Program-made: the position numbers and the translations under genes
From: Winogradskya humida
Lineage (GTDB): Bacteria > Actinomycetota > Actinomycetes > Mycobacteriales > Micromonosporaceae
Assembly: GCF_016862215.1 (NCBI RefSeq)
Contig: NZ_BOMN01000102.1
Coordinates: 1 to 64,000, forward strand
Direction of reading: 5' to 3'
DNA: 64,000 nt
Notes under the pieces: model-generated
Databases searched by the model: none
The model's input: the letters and a program-made list of their open reading frames with translations, nothing else
What the model was told of the DNA's origin: nothing
Shown: positions 50,615 through 58,747 of the stretch, piece after piece
Layout: every line of letters begins with the position of its first letter
How positions within the stretch are numbered: the stretch's first letter is position 1

Positions 50615-51469
50615 TTATTTGACCGAACCCAGGGAGAGGCCCTGGACGAGTTTGTCCTGGGCGGCGAACCCGGCGGCGAGCACCGGCAGCGAGACCACGA
50701 ACGCGGCCGCGCAGAGCTGGGCGAGGAAGAGGCCCTGGCTGGTCACGAAGCTGGTGAGGAACACCGGCGCGGTCTCGGCGACGGTGGCGGTGAGGACCCG
50801 CGCGAAGAGCAGCTCGTTCCAGCTGAAGATGAAGCAGATCAGCGCGGTGGCGGCGATGCCCGGCATGACGACCGGCGCGATCACCGAGCTCAGGGTCCGG
50901 GTCAGGCTCGCGCCGTCCATGGACGCTGCCTCGAGCATCTCGACGGGGACCTCGGAGAGGAACGAGCGCATCATCCAGACGGCGATCGGCAGGTTCATCG
51001 CGGTGTAGAAGACGATCAGCAGCCAGATGTTGTCGAGCAGGCCACTGTTCTGCGCGAACAGGTACAGCGGGAGCAGACCGGCGACGACCGGCAGCATCTT
51101 GGTGGACAGGAAGAAGAACAGCACGTCGGTCCACTTGCGGACGGGCTTGATGCTCAGGGCGTACGCGGCCGGGAACGCCAGCAGCAGCACCAGCGCGGTC
51201 GACAGGATGCTGGCGGTCAGCGAGTTGAGCAGCGGCGGCCACGGGCTGGCGCCGCCGGTGAAGAACTCGCGGTAGCCCTCCAGCGTCAGCGGCGCGAGGA
51301 CGGCGGGCGGGTTCGTGGCGGCGTCGGCCTCGCTGTGCAGGGAGGTGAGCACCATCCAGACGACGGGCAGGACGAAGAGGATCCCCACGACCCAGGCGAG
51401 CAGGGTCAGCCAGATGCCGCCGCGTTCCTTCTTCTTGGGTACGGCGGGTGCCGCGGTGAGCGTACTCAT
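50615..51469 (-). CDS. carbohydrate ABC transporter permease 2
   Basis: A 284-residue permease with six membrane helices. The first is LTLLAWVVGILFVLPVVWMV, and the coupling loop reads EMLEAASMDGASLTRTLSSV (EAA...G motif). Start ATG 51469 overlaps the stop of the first permease as ATGA. It is the second permease of a binding protein-permease-permease operon; like many actinobacterial sugar importers, it lacks an ATPase gene and probably uses a shared MsiK-type ATPase encoded elsewhere. Confidence 0.93.
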   Translation of the reverse strand: MSTLTAAPAVPKKKERGGIWLTLLAWVVGILFVLPVVWMVLTSLHSEADAATNPPAVLAPLTLEGYREFFTGGASPWPPLLNSLTASILSTALVLLLAFPAAYALSIKPVRKWTDVLFFFLSTKMLPVVAGLLPLYLFAQNSGLLDNIWLLIVFYTAMNLPIAVWMMRSFLSEVPVEMLEAASMDGASLTRTLSSVIAPVVMPGIAATALICFIFSWNELLFARVLTATVAETAPVFLTSFVTSQGLFLAQLCAAAFVVSLPVLAAGFAAQDKLVQGLSLGSVK

Positions 51470-52428
51470 CGGCCCGGGTCCTCCTTGAACAGCGACGAGA
51501 CGGTACGCAGCGCGAACGTCGCGATGACGATGGTGCCGACGACCACGATCACGGCCGCCGCGGAGGCCCGTCCGTAGTCGTGCGCCTGGTAGAAGATCTG
51601 GTAGATCGTGTACGGCAGGTTGGCCGTGCCCAGGCCACCGGACGTGATCGTGAAGACCGCGTCGAAGTTCTGCACGATGTAGATGGAGCCGAGCAGCGCG
51701 CCGAGCTCGAGGTACTGGCGCAGGTGCGGCAGCGTCATCGAGCGGAAGATCTGCCAGCTGCTCGCGCCGTCGATGCGCGCGGCCTCGACCACGTCGAGGG
51801 GGCGTCCCTGCAGCCCGGCCAGCAGGATCAGCATCATGAACGGCGTCCACTGCCAGACCAGCGCGAAGATCACCGACCAGAGCGGCATGTTGCTGATCCA
51901 GTCGGGCTGCGGCGGGTTGTCCGAGCCGAACAGCGACCAGATCCAGGTGAGCGCGCCGTTGAACAGGCCGTACTCGGGGTTGTAGAGGGCGTGCTTCCAG
52001 AGCAGCGCGGCGGCGACCGGCACGACCAGGAACGGCGCGATCATCATCGTGCGGACCGCGCCCCGGCCCCGGAACTTGCGGTCCAGCAGCAGCGCGATCC
52101 CCAGGCCCAGCAGCAGGCTGATCAGGACGACGCCCACGGTGAGCAGGATCGTCGTCCAGACCGCATCGCGCATGTTGACGTCGGTGAACACGCGCCGGAA
52201 GTTGTCGACACCCGCGAAGCCGACCTCGTCGGGGTAGTACGCGTTCCAGTCCATGAAGGAGATCACCAGCGTCGCCACGAACGGCAGCTGGGTCACCACG
52301 ATCATGAAGATCAGCGCGGGCAGCAGCGGTGCACGGCGTACCCATCCGGCCGCCCGGCTCGCCCCGCCGGACGGTTTCGGCTTGGGCTCCCCGGTGCGGC
52401 CCCTGGTCTTCTCCGCCACGGATGTCAT
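51466..52428 (-). CDS. carbohydrate ABC transporter permease 1
   Basis: A 320-residue permease. The cytoplasmic N-terminus is followed by PLLPALIFMIVVTQLPFVAT, and the coupling loop reads DVVEAARIDGASSWQIFRSM. ATG 52428 lies five bases after the binding-protein stop. With the other permease it makes the channel of a CUT1-type importer. The paired binding protein and permeases resemble sorbitol/mannitol transporters, but the sugar is not proven. Confidence 0.93.
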   Translation of the reverse strand: MTSVAEKTRGRTGEPKPKPSGGASRAAGWVRRAPLLPALIFMIVVTQLPFVATLVISFMDWNAYYPDEVGFAGVDNFRRVFTDVNMRDAVWTTILLTVGVVLISLLLGLGIALLLDRKFRGRGAVRTMMIAPFLVVPVAAALLWKHALYNPEYGLFNGALTWIWSLFGSDNPPQPDWISNMPLWSVIFALVWQWTPFMMLILLAGLQGRPLDVVEAARIDGASSWQIFRSMTLPHLRQYLELGALLGSIYIVQNFDAVFTITSGGLGTANLPYTIYQIFYQAHDYGRASAAAVIVVVGTIVIATFALRTVSSLFKEDPGR

Positions 52429-52432
52429 GACC

Positions 52433-53785
52433 TCACCCCTCCCGGGAGCGGTAGCGTTCGGCCACGTCGTCGGCGAGGCGCTGGCCGCGTTTCAGGGCTT
52501 CGCCGACGCTCATCTGCCCGGCTATCGCGGAGCTCACGTACTGCGAGACCTGGGTGCCGAGATCGGTGAACTCGGGGATGTCCACGAACTGGATGCCGAT
52601 CGCGGGGCGCGGCTGCACCCCCGGGTTGCGCGGGTCGGCGCCGGAGATGGCCTGCTCGGTGGGGCCGGCGAACGCCGACGCCTCCTTGAGGTAGTCCGGG
52701 TTGGCGTACGTGGAGGCGCGTTTGCCGGCGGGGACCTTCGACCAGCCGAGCTGACCGCCGACGAGCTCCTCGTACTGCTTGCTGGACGCCCAGGAGATGA
52801 ACTTCCAGGCGTTGTCCTTCTTCGTGCTGGCCTGCTGGATGCTCCACGACCACGCGTACAGCCAGCCGGCGCTCGGGGTCTTCACCACGGGGGCGGCGAC
52901 ATAGCCGATCTTGCCTTTGACCGGGGAGTCGGCCGCCTCGAGGGAACCAGCCGCGCTCGTGGCGTCGTACCACATGGCGACGTTGCCCTGGATCAGGTTG
53001 TTCAGGCACTCCGTGAAGCCGGCCTGCGGGGCACCGACCTCGCCGTGCTCGCGGACGAGATCGACGTAGAACGTGGTCGCTTCCTCGAACTCGGGCGAGT
53101 CGACCTGCGCGTTCCAGTCCTTGTCGAACCAGGTGCCGCCGAACGTGTTCACCACCGTGGTGAGCGGGGCGAAGATCTGGCCCCAGCCGGGCTGGCCGCG
53201 CAGGCAGATCCCGGCCATCCCCGCCTGTTTGCCGTCGACCTGCGCCGCGATGTCGGCGACCTGCTGCCACGTCGGCTTCGGCGGCATCGTGAGGCCCTGC
53301 GCGTCGAGCACGTCCTTGCGGTACATCAGGAACGAGGACTCGCCGTAGAAGGGCTCGCCGTAGAGCTTGCCGTCGTCGGCGGTGAGCGACTTGGTCATCG
53401 GGGGCAGGATGTCGCTCTGGTCGAACGTGGAGTCGGCCTTGACGTAGTCGTCGAGCGGCGCGATCCACTTCGACTTCGCGTAGATCGGGATCTCGAAGTT
53501 GCTCAGCGAGGCGACGTCGTACTGGCCGGCCTGGCTGGAGAACTCCTGACTGATCTTGTCGCGGACGTCGTTCTCGGGCAGCACCGTGAAGTTGACCGAG
53601 ATGCCGGTCTGCTTCGTGAAGTTCTGCGCGGTCAGCCGTTGCAGATCGATCATCTGCGGGTTGTTGACCATCAGCACGTCGATGCTGTTCGCCCCGCCGC
53701 CGCCGGCGCTGTCACCGCCCCAGCCCGCACAGCCGGAAACTCCCAGGAGACAGGCGGCTGCGGCGGCGAGAAATGCGCGGCTCAT
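52433..53785 (-). CDS. sugar-binding lipoprotein of ABC importer (CUT1, SmoE-like)
   Basis: A 450-residue lipoprotein with lipobox GVSGC and a Gly-rich linker. ATG 53785 is preceded by GGGGAGG. The mature part shows family 1 solute-binding features: FTKQTGISVNFTVLPENDVR, YDVASLSNFEIPIYAKSKWI, GEPFYGESSFLMYRKDVLD and NVAMWYDATSAAGSLE. The resemblance to polyol-binding proteins suggests sugar alcohols. It heads the operon, 15 bases downstream of a near-perfect palindrome that probably binds a LacI-type repressor. Confidence 0.92.
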   Translation of the reverse strand: MSRAFLAAAAACLLGVSGCAGWGGDSAGGGGANSIDVLMVNNPQMIDLQRLTAQNFTKQTGISVNFTVLPENDVRDKISQEFSSQAGQYDVASLSNFEIPIYAKSKWIAPLDDYVKADSTFDQSDILPPMTKSLTADDGKLYGEPFYGESSFLMYRKDVLDAQGLTMPPKPTWQQVADIAAQVDGKQAGMAGICLRGQPGWGQIFAPLTTVVNTFGGTWFDKDWNAQVDSPEFEEATTFYVDLVREHGEVGAPQAGFTECLNNLIQGNVAMWYDATSAAGSLEAADSPVKGKIGYVAAPVVKTPSAGWLYAWSWSIQQASTKKDNAWKFISWASSKQYEELVGGQLGWSKVPAGKRASTYANPDYLKEASAFAGPTEQAISGADPRNPGVQPRPAIGIQFVDIPEFTDLGTQVSQYVSSAIAGQMSVGEALKRGQRLADDVAERYRSREG

Positions 53786-53799
53786 AGGGCCTCCCCATC

Positions 53800-53823
53800 G
53801 AGGCAGACATCGATATCCGCCTC
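53800..53823. promoter_or_regulatory. 24-bp near-palindromic operator upstream of the sugar transporter operon
   Basis: The site runs from GAGGCAGACATC (53800-53811) to GATATCCGCCTC (53812-53823); 20 of 24 positions are symmetric around an ATCGAT core. Size, symmetry and position fit a LacI-family operator, and no such regulator is encoded nearby. Confidence 0.65.
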
Positions 53824-53869
53824 AGTAGATGCCGAGATCGACACCGTGTCAACCGCGCATCACTTTCCG

Positions 53870-54079
53870 TTAAAGGACCACCTTGGCGCTGTTACCGTTC
53901 ACCGCCACGACGTCGCCGGGGTGCAACTGCCGCCCCCGGCGGGTGTCGATCTCACCGTTGACCTTCACGTCGCCGTCGGCGATCACCAGCTTGGCCTCGC
54001 CGCCCGTCTCGATGAGGTCGGCCAGTTTCAGGAACTGTCCGAGTCTGATCATGTCGCTGCCGATTGCTACTTCACGCAT
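53870..54079 (-). CDS. S4-domain RNA-binding protein (YbcJ-like)
   Basis: A 69-residue protein from ATG 54079 with GGAGAA eight bases upstream. Almost the whole chain is an S4 RNA-binding fold: IRLGQFLKLADLIETGGEAK, VIADGDVKVNGEIDTRRGRQ and LHPGDVVAVNG. Members of this group are small proteins associated with ribosomes or RNA of unknown detail. It is convergent with nothing and divergent from the YcnI-like gene. Confidence 0.9.
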   Translation of the reverse strand: MREVAIGSDMIRLGQFLKLADLIETGGEAKLVIADGDVKVNGEIDTRRGRQLHPGDVVAVNGNSAKVVL

Positions 54080-54159
54080 GCGTTCATTCTCCGGCACGGC
54101 CCGCAAAGAAATTTTCCGAGGCGTTGAACCATTCGGCGGTGTGAGACGAACTACCCCAC

Positions 54160-54975
54160 GTGAGTCGACTCGAGAAGCACCGCCGGGCGGGCATCCTGGC
54201 TGCCACCGTCGCCACCGGCGTGCTCGGTTTCGCGGCCCCGGCCGCCGCCGGCGTGACGGTCAACCCGCCCAGCGCACCGCAGGGCAGCGGCCAGGACATC
54301 GCGTTCAAGGTCACCAACACCGCGCAGACCCCGATCACCAAGGTCAAGCTCGTGCTGCCCGCCGATCTCCCGGTGGCGGAGATCTATCCGCTGTCGGTCG
54401 AGAACTGGGCGCCGGTCATCGAGACGAAGCAGCTCGACACCCCCGTGACGTCCACGGACGGCAGCAAGATCACCCAGATGACCGCCTCGATCACCTGGGT
54501 CGCGGCCGCCGGCAAGGAGCTCGCCCCCGGCGCGTCCACCGACCTGACCACGGCGATGGGCCCGATGCCGGGCACGTCGTCGATGGCGTTCAAGGTCGAG
54601 GCCACGTATGCCGACCCCGCCAAGGGTGTGCCGCTGTCGCCGGTGTCGATCTCGCTGACCCCGGCGGTCGCGGGCCAGGAGTACGGCGGGCACGCGAGCC
54701 ACACGGGCGGCGGGACGGCCGATACGGACAACACCGCGCTGGACGCGTACGTTCAGCAGGCTCTGGCCGAAAGTGCCGGCAGTGACGGACCCGGTTTCTG
54801 GACCGTCGCGGGGTGGGTCGTCGCCCTGCTGGCCGCCGCGGCCGCCGCGATTTCGATCATGCGGTCCCGCAGGCAGCGCCCGGCCGCCAGTGCCGAGGCC
54901 GGCAGCGCGGAACCGGAGAAGAAGGAGCTCGTGACAGCGTCGTCGTGGCGCTACCAGGAGCCCGAGGAGAAGTAA
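54160..54975 (+). CDS. YcnI/DUF1775-family membrane-anchored protein lacking the N-terminal histidine
   Basis: A 271-residue protein from GTG 54160. The signal peptide ends AAPAAA and the mature N-terminus reads GVTVNPPSAPQGSGQD, followed by the DUF1775 strands (AFKVTNTAQTPITKVKLVLP, SITWVAAAGKELAPGA). YcnI proteins usually have HVTV with a copper-binding histidine at this place; here it is glycine. The rest has a His-containing linker (GGHASHTGGG), a membrane helix (FWTVAGWVVALLAAAAAAIS) and a basic tail. The copper role is therefore doubtful. No PCu(A)C or CopD gene is beside it. Confidence 0.82.
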   Translation: MSRLEKHRRAGILAATVATGVLGFAAPAAAGVTVNPPSAPQGSGQDIAFKVTNTAQTPITKVKLVLPADLPVAEIYPLSVENWAPVIETKQLDTPVTSTDGSKITQMTASITWVAAAGKELAPGASTDLTTAMGPMPGTSSMAFKVEATYADPAKGVPLSPVSISLTPAVAGQEYGGHASHTGGGTADTDNTALDAYVQQALAESAGSDGPGFWTVAGWVVALLAAAAAAISIMRSRRQRPAASAEAGSAEPEKKELVTASSWRYQEPEEK

Positions 54976-55004
54976 GAAGACGTCCGCGCAGAGGTGGGCG
55001 CGGA

Positions 55005-55044
55005 CATGTCGTGACGAAGCGCGTGGGGCGCGGGGCACGACATG
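55005..55044 (+). terminator. hairpin downstream of the YcnI-like gene
   Basis: CATGTCGTG at 55005-55013 and CACGACATG at 55036-55044 form a 9-bp stem around a G-rich loop, between convergent genes. Confidence 0.45.
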
Positions 55045-55080
55045 CGGGTGGGGTCCAGGGCAAGACCCACGACCTGCGTC

Positions 55081-55116
55081 GGGCGGGGTGGAGAGGTTCG
55101 GCTCTCCGCCCCGCCC
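55081..55116. terminator. strong bidirectional terminator between the YcnI-like and DHH genes
   Basis: A 15-bp stem (GGGCGGGGTGGAGAG with CTCTCCGCCCCGCCC, one G-T pair) and a six-base loop, followed by GCAATACTTTT on the plus strand. Confidence 0.8.
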
Positions 55117-55129
55117 GCAATACTTTTCG

Positions 55130-56068
55130 CTAGACCGTGACGGTCCTGGGCGACTGCAGAGCGTCGATGATCTCGCGCTCGACCCGCTCGGAGTCCGCGT
55201 GCGGCACCTGGCAGGTGCCGGCGGCAAGGTGCCCGCCACCGCCGTAGTGCAGCATCACCGAGCCGATGTCGACCGGCGACGTACGGTCGAGGATCGATTT
55301 GCCGCACGCGAAGACCGTGTTGAGCTTCGCCCGGCCCCAGATCACGTGGATCGAGACGCGGGCCTCGGGGTACAGCGCGTAGACCATGAACCTGTTCCCG
55401 GCCATGATCGGGTCCTCGTCGCGCAGGTCGACGATCACCACGTCGCCCTCCACCCGGCTCACCCGGCGCAACTGCTCCACGAACATCGCCGAGCAGTCCC
55501 GGTAGAGGTCGGCACGCTCGGAGACGTCGCGCAGCTCGAGGATCTCGTCGACCGACGTCATCTGGATGCACGCGTCGATCAGCAGCATCATCAGCTGGTA
55601 GTTGGAGATCCGGAATTCCCGGAAACGGCCCAGCCCGGTGCGGCTGTCCATCAGGAAGTTGAGCAGCGTCCAGCCCTGGGGGTCGAGGATGTCGTGCAGC
55701 TCGTACGCCGCGGAGTCCGCCTGGTCGACCGCCTCCATCAGGTCCACCGGCACCTCGGGGAAGCGCTCGGCCCCGCCGTAGTAGTCGTAGATGACCCGGG
55801 CCGCCGAGGGCGCGTCGGGGTCGATGATGTGGTTCTCCCGGTCACCCGTGTTACGCAGCGTCTCCGAGTGGTGGTGGTCGAAGATCATATGAGCGCCAGG
55901 GGCGTACGGCAGGTTGGTCAGAATGTCACGCTCAGTAATCTCGGTGACACCGTCCTGCACGTCCTTCGGATGCACGAAGGTGATGTCGTCGATCATGTCG
56001 AGGACACGCAGCAGGACGGCGCAGACGAGCCCGTCGAAGTCGCTGCGGGTCACGAGCCGATACTTCAC
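55130..56068 (-). CDS. DHH-family phosphoesterase (exopolyphosphatase-like)
   Basis: A 312-residue soluble protein from GTG 56068, with AGGGAGA just upstream; the longer reading to 56173 lacks a ribosome binding site. The DHH metal motifs are complete: TRSDFDGLVCA (D-x-D), the ITFVHPKD strand, MIFDHHHSE (DHH) and later DQADSA. The C-terminal DHHA1 motif YGGGGHLAAGTC is also present. Family members hydrolyse short polyphosphates, nanoRNA, pAp or cyclic dinucleotides, and the motif set does not decide which. It is divergent from zwf. Confidence 0.85.
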   Translation of the reverse strand: MKYRLVTRSDFDGLVCAVLLRVLDMIDDITFVHPKDVQDGVTEITERDILTNLPYAPGAHMIFDHHHSETLRNTGDRENHIIDPDAPSAARVIYDYYGGAERFPEVPVDLMEAVDQADSAAYELHDILDPQGWTLLNFLMDSRTGLGRFREFRISNYQLMMLLIDACIQMTSVDEILELRDVSERADLYRDCSAMFVEQLRRVSRVEGDVVIVDLRDEDPIMAGNRFMVYALYPEARVSIHVIWGRAKLNTVFACGKSILDRTSPVDIGSVMLHYGGGGHLAAGTCQVPHADSERVEREIIDALQSPRTVTV

Positions 56069-56192
56069 GAGATCTCCCTCTGCCGGTTGGCGGCTTACCT
56101 GACAGTTTGCCACTTTTGCGGCTATGGACCATGTCGCATCGGCGTACCGGTTTGATCCGATCAACGTCCCCACTGCGTAAAGTCAGCCGTAG

Positions 56193-56273
56193 TGAAGGTT
56201 GTTCGCGACGGTGGAGCTCAGGGCGCGCCGCTTGCGCGAAGCGTGCCTCACGGTAGGTCGCGAACAACCTTCA
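56193..56273 (+). repeat. 81-bp inverted-repeat element, copy 2 (upstream of zwf)
   Basis: Perfect 17-bp arms, TGAAGGTTGTTCGCGAC at 56193-56209 and GTCGCGAACAACCTTCA at 56257-56273, enclose 47 bases that hold an inner hairpin (CGCTT...AAGCG at about 56230-56244). It ends 33 bases before the zwf ATG, so it would lie in the zwf leader if transcription starts upstream. It is homologous to the element at 34827-34912 on the other strand. It could be a regulatory RNA structure or a small palindromic mobile element. Confidence 0.8.
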
Positions 56274-56306
56274 AAGTTCACGTACGCGGTGGAGGAAAAG
56301 CAGACG

Positions 56307-57794
56307 ATGGACAACGTTCCGCAGCTCGCGCAGGACCGCAACGCCCCGCCCGCCACACTGGTGATCTTCGGTGCGTCCGGCGACCTGACCCGCCGCAAGT
56401 TGTTGCCGGCCGTGGAGAGCCTGGCCCGGCACAACCGCCTCCCATCAGAGTTCGCCCTCGTCGGGGTGGCCCGCACGCCGATGGAGGACCAGACCTTCGC
56501 CGAGAGCTCCCTCGGCAACCGGAGCCTCGCGGACAAACCGCAGCTCCAGGGCGGCATCAGGTACGTATCGGGCGGCTACGACGACCCCGCGACCTACAAA
56601 CGCCTCGCCGAGACCCTCGACGAGCTCGACGCCACCCGTGGCACCGCAGGCAACCGGATCTTCTACCTCTCCACGCCCGCCGAGGCGTTCGAGCCGGTGA
56701 TCAACGGCCTCGCCGGTGCCGGGCTCAATCACGCGGCCGACGGCTCCTTCGCCCGCCTGGTGATCGAGAAGCCGTACGGCAACGACCTGCGCACCGCCCG
56801 CGAGCTCGACGGCATCGTGCACGCCGCGTTCGAGGAGCCCCAGGTCTTCCGGATCGACCACTACCTGGGCAAGGACACCGTCCAGAACGTGCTCGCGCTG
56901 CGCTTCGCCAACGCGATCTTCCAGCCCATCTGGAACCGCTCCTGGGTCGACCACGTGCAGATCACCGTCGCCGAGACGCTCGGCGTCGGCACCCGCGGCG
57001 GCTTCTACGAGCACGCGGGCGCGATGCGCGACATCGTGCAGAACCACGTGCTGCAGGTCCTCGCGCTGGCCCTGATGGAGCCGCCCGCCTCGTTCGACGC
57101 CGAAGGGCTGCGCAACGAGAAGGTGAAGCTGCTCCAGGCGATCCGGCTGCCCACCGACCGCGACATCGCCGACCTGGCGGTGCGCGGCCAGTACACCCGC
57201 GGCGGCACCCGCGAGGACCTGATGGCCGGCTACCGCGAGGAGGTCGGCGTCGACCCGCTGTCGCGGACGGAGACGTATGCGGCCATGCGGCTCAACGTCG
57301 ACAACTGGCGCTGGGCGGGCGTGCCGTTCTACGTGCGCACGGGCAAGCGCCTGCCGGCCCGCGTCACCGAGGTCGCCCTGCAGTTCCAGCGGCCGCCGCA
57401 CCTGCCGATCCCGACCGCCCAGCTCACCGAGCTCGACGCGGACGCGCTGATCCTGCGCATCCAGCCCAACGAGGGCATCTCGCTGCGCTTCGGTGCCAAG
57501 GTCCCCGGCCACTCGTTCCGGGTCCGCACGGCCAGCATGGACTTCTCGTACGAGCAGACGTTCCGCGAGGAGTCGCCGGAGGCCTACGAGCGGTTGCTGC
57601 TCGACGCCCTGCTCGGCGACCCCACGCTGTTCATCCGCACCGACGAGGTCGAGCAGTGCTGGCGCATCGTCGACCCGATCATCGAGCACTGGGCCAAGGA
57701 CCAGAGCCCGATCCCGACGTACGAGGCGGCCTCCTGGGGCCCCACGGACGCCGACCGCCTCATCGGCCGCAGCGGCCGCAAGTGGCGTAACTAG
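56307..57794 (+). CDS. zwf: glucose-6-phosphate dehydrogenase
   Basis: A 495-residue enzyme of normal length that oxidises glucose 6-phosphate to 6-phosphogluconolactone with NADP, the entry to the pentose phosphate pathway. Motifs: VIFGASGDLTRRKLLPA (coenzyme site), VIEKPYGNDLRTARELD and RIDHYLGKDTVQN with the substrate-binding active site. ATG 56307 is chosen over an earlier in-frame ATG inside the repeat element; GGAGG lies 12 bases upstream. The usual partners (tkt, tal, opcA, pgl) are not adjacent, so this may be a second isozyme. Confidence 0.96.
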   Translation: MDNVPQLAQDRNAPPATLVIFGASGDLTRRKLLPAVESLARHNRLPSEFALVGVARTPMEDQTFAESSLGNRSLADKPQLQGGIRYVSGGYDDPATYKRLAETLDELDATRGTAGNRIFYLSTPAEAFEPVINGLAGAGLNHAADGSFARLVIEKPYGNDLRTARELDGIVHAAFEEPQVFRIDHYLGKDTVQNVLALRFANAIFQPIWNRSWVDHVQITVAETLGVGTRGGFYEHAGAMRDIVQNHVLQVLALALMEPPASFDAEGLRNEKVKLLQAIRLPTDRDIADLAVRGQYTRGGTREDLMAGYREEVGVDPLSRTETYAAMRLNVDNWRWAGVPFYVRTGKRLPARVTEVALQFQRPPHLPIPTAQLTELDADALILRIQPNEGISLRFGAKVPGHSFRVRTASMDFSYEQTFREESPEAYERLLLDALLGDPTLFIRTDEVEQCWRIVDPIIEHWAKDQSPIPTYEAASWGPTDADRLIGRSGRKWRN

Positions 57795-57800
57795 GTTTTT

Positions 57801-58274
57801 CTAGGACGCCGGCCGTGCCTTGGTGACCGCTTCCAGGGCGCGGTCGGCGTGCTGGTTCATGTCCAGCTCACTGTGGATCACGTCGATGACCACACCGTCG
57901 GTGCCGATCACGAACGTCAGCCGCTTCGTGCTGAGCGGGCCGAGGGGAAGCTTGCGCTTCACGCCGTACGCCGCGGCGACCTTGCTCTCCGGGTCGGACA
58001 GCAACGGATAGTCGAAGCTGTTCACCTCGGCGAACTTCTTCTGCTTCTCGACGGTGTCCCGGCTGACACCGACGCGCTGGACGCCGGCCTCGCGGAACTC
58101 GCCGGCGAGGTCCCGGAAATTACAGGCCTCCGCCGTGCAGCCGCTGCTGAGCGCGGCCGGATAGAAGAACATGACGACGGGTCCCGCGGTCAGCAGCTCA
58201 CTGAGCCGCGTCGGCTTGCCGTCCTGGTCGGGCAGTTCAAATTCGGGCGCCACATCGCCCTTGCCGATGCTCAC
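57801..58274 (-). CDS. BCP/PrxQ-type peroxiredoxin
   Basis: A 157-residue thiol peroxidase from GTG 58274. Motifs: GDVAPEFELPDQDGKPTRLS, VVMFFYPAALSSGCTAEACN with the peroxidatic cysteine and a resolving cysteine five residues later, and GVSRDTVEKQKKFAEVNSF. It reduces hydrogen peroxide and organic peroxides using thioredoxin. The GTG is seven bases from TACCGT, so it is probably leaderless; a longer reading to 58358 has no ribosome binding site. Convergent with zwf with only six bases between stops. Confidence 0.93.
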   Translation of the reverse strand: MSIGKGDVAPEFELPDQDGKPTRLSELLTAGPVVMFFYPAALSSGCTAEACNFRDLAGEFREAGVQRVGVSRDTVEKQKKFAEVNSFDYPLLSDPESKVAAAYGVKRKLPLGPLSTKRLTFVIGTDGVVIDVIHSELDMNQHADRALEAVTKARPAS

Positions 58275-58281
58275 GATGTCA

Positions 58282-58287
58282 ACGGTA
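58282..58287 (-). promoter_or_regulatory. -10 box of a probable leaderless promoter (peroxiredoxin)
   Basis: TACCGT on the minus strand followed by seven bases and GTG 58274. Confidence 0.5.
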
Positions 58288-58414
58288 CGCGGCCGAATTC
58301 GCCCACGCGTGTACCCCTCGCTTAGGGTGTAGTCACCACCGCGATACCGCACCATCACTCTCGGCTGACCCCTGCCCCCGTCCCCCGCACGCCCCCGCAG
58401 AAAGCGACATCTTC

Positions 58415-58747
58415 ATGCAGGTCTCGGTCGCGCACCACCCCCCGAACACCGCCGTCCTGACCCTGCGCGGCTCCCTCGACATCGACACCGCCCCGGCCCT
58501 CAAGGCCAACCTGAGCCGCCTCGTCGAACGCCCGGCCCCGCATATCGTGGTCGACCTCTCCGGCCTCGACTTCTGCGACTCCATGGGCGTCGGCGTCCTG
58601 GTCACCGCCCACGGCCGCGCCATGGAGAAAGGCGGCTGGGTCCGGCTGGCCGCCGCCTCCGGTTTCCTCAGCCGCCTGCTGGAAACCCTCGGCCTCACCG
58701 GCTACCTGTCCCTGCACGACGACGTGGAAACAGCCATCAAGTCATGA
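58415..58747 (+). CDS. STAS-domain anti-sigma factor antagonist
   Basis: A 110-residue single-domain protein: AVLTLRGSLDIDTAPALKAN, PHIVVDLSGLDFCDSMGVGV and a helix with FLSRLLETLGLTGYL. The serine in CDSMG is the usual phosphorylation site. Such antagonists bind RsbW-type anti-sigma kinases and free a sigma factor. No kinase gene is adjacent. Its stop overlaps the ATG of the next gene as ATGA. Confidence 0.9.
   Translation: MQVSVAHHPPNTAVLTLRGSLDIDTAPALKANLSRLVERPAPHIVVDLSGLDFCDSMGVGVLVTAHGRAMEKGGWVRLAAASGFLSRLLETLGLTGYLSLHDDVETAIKS

Noticed and set aside
57788..57812. Small CTAGG...CTAGG structure between zwf and the peroxiredoxin as a terminator
   Set aside because: The pairing is too short and the T-run falls in the loop rather than after the stem.
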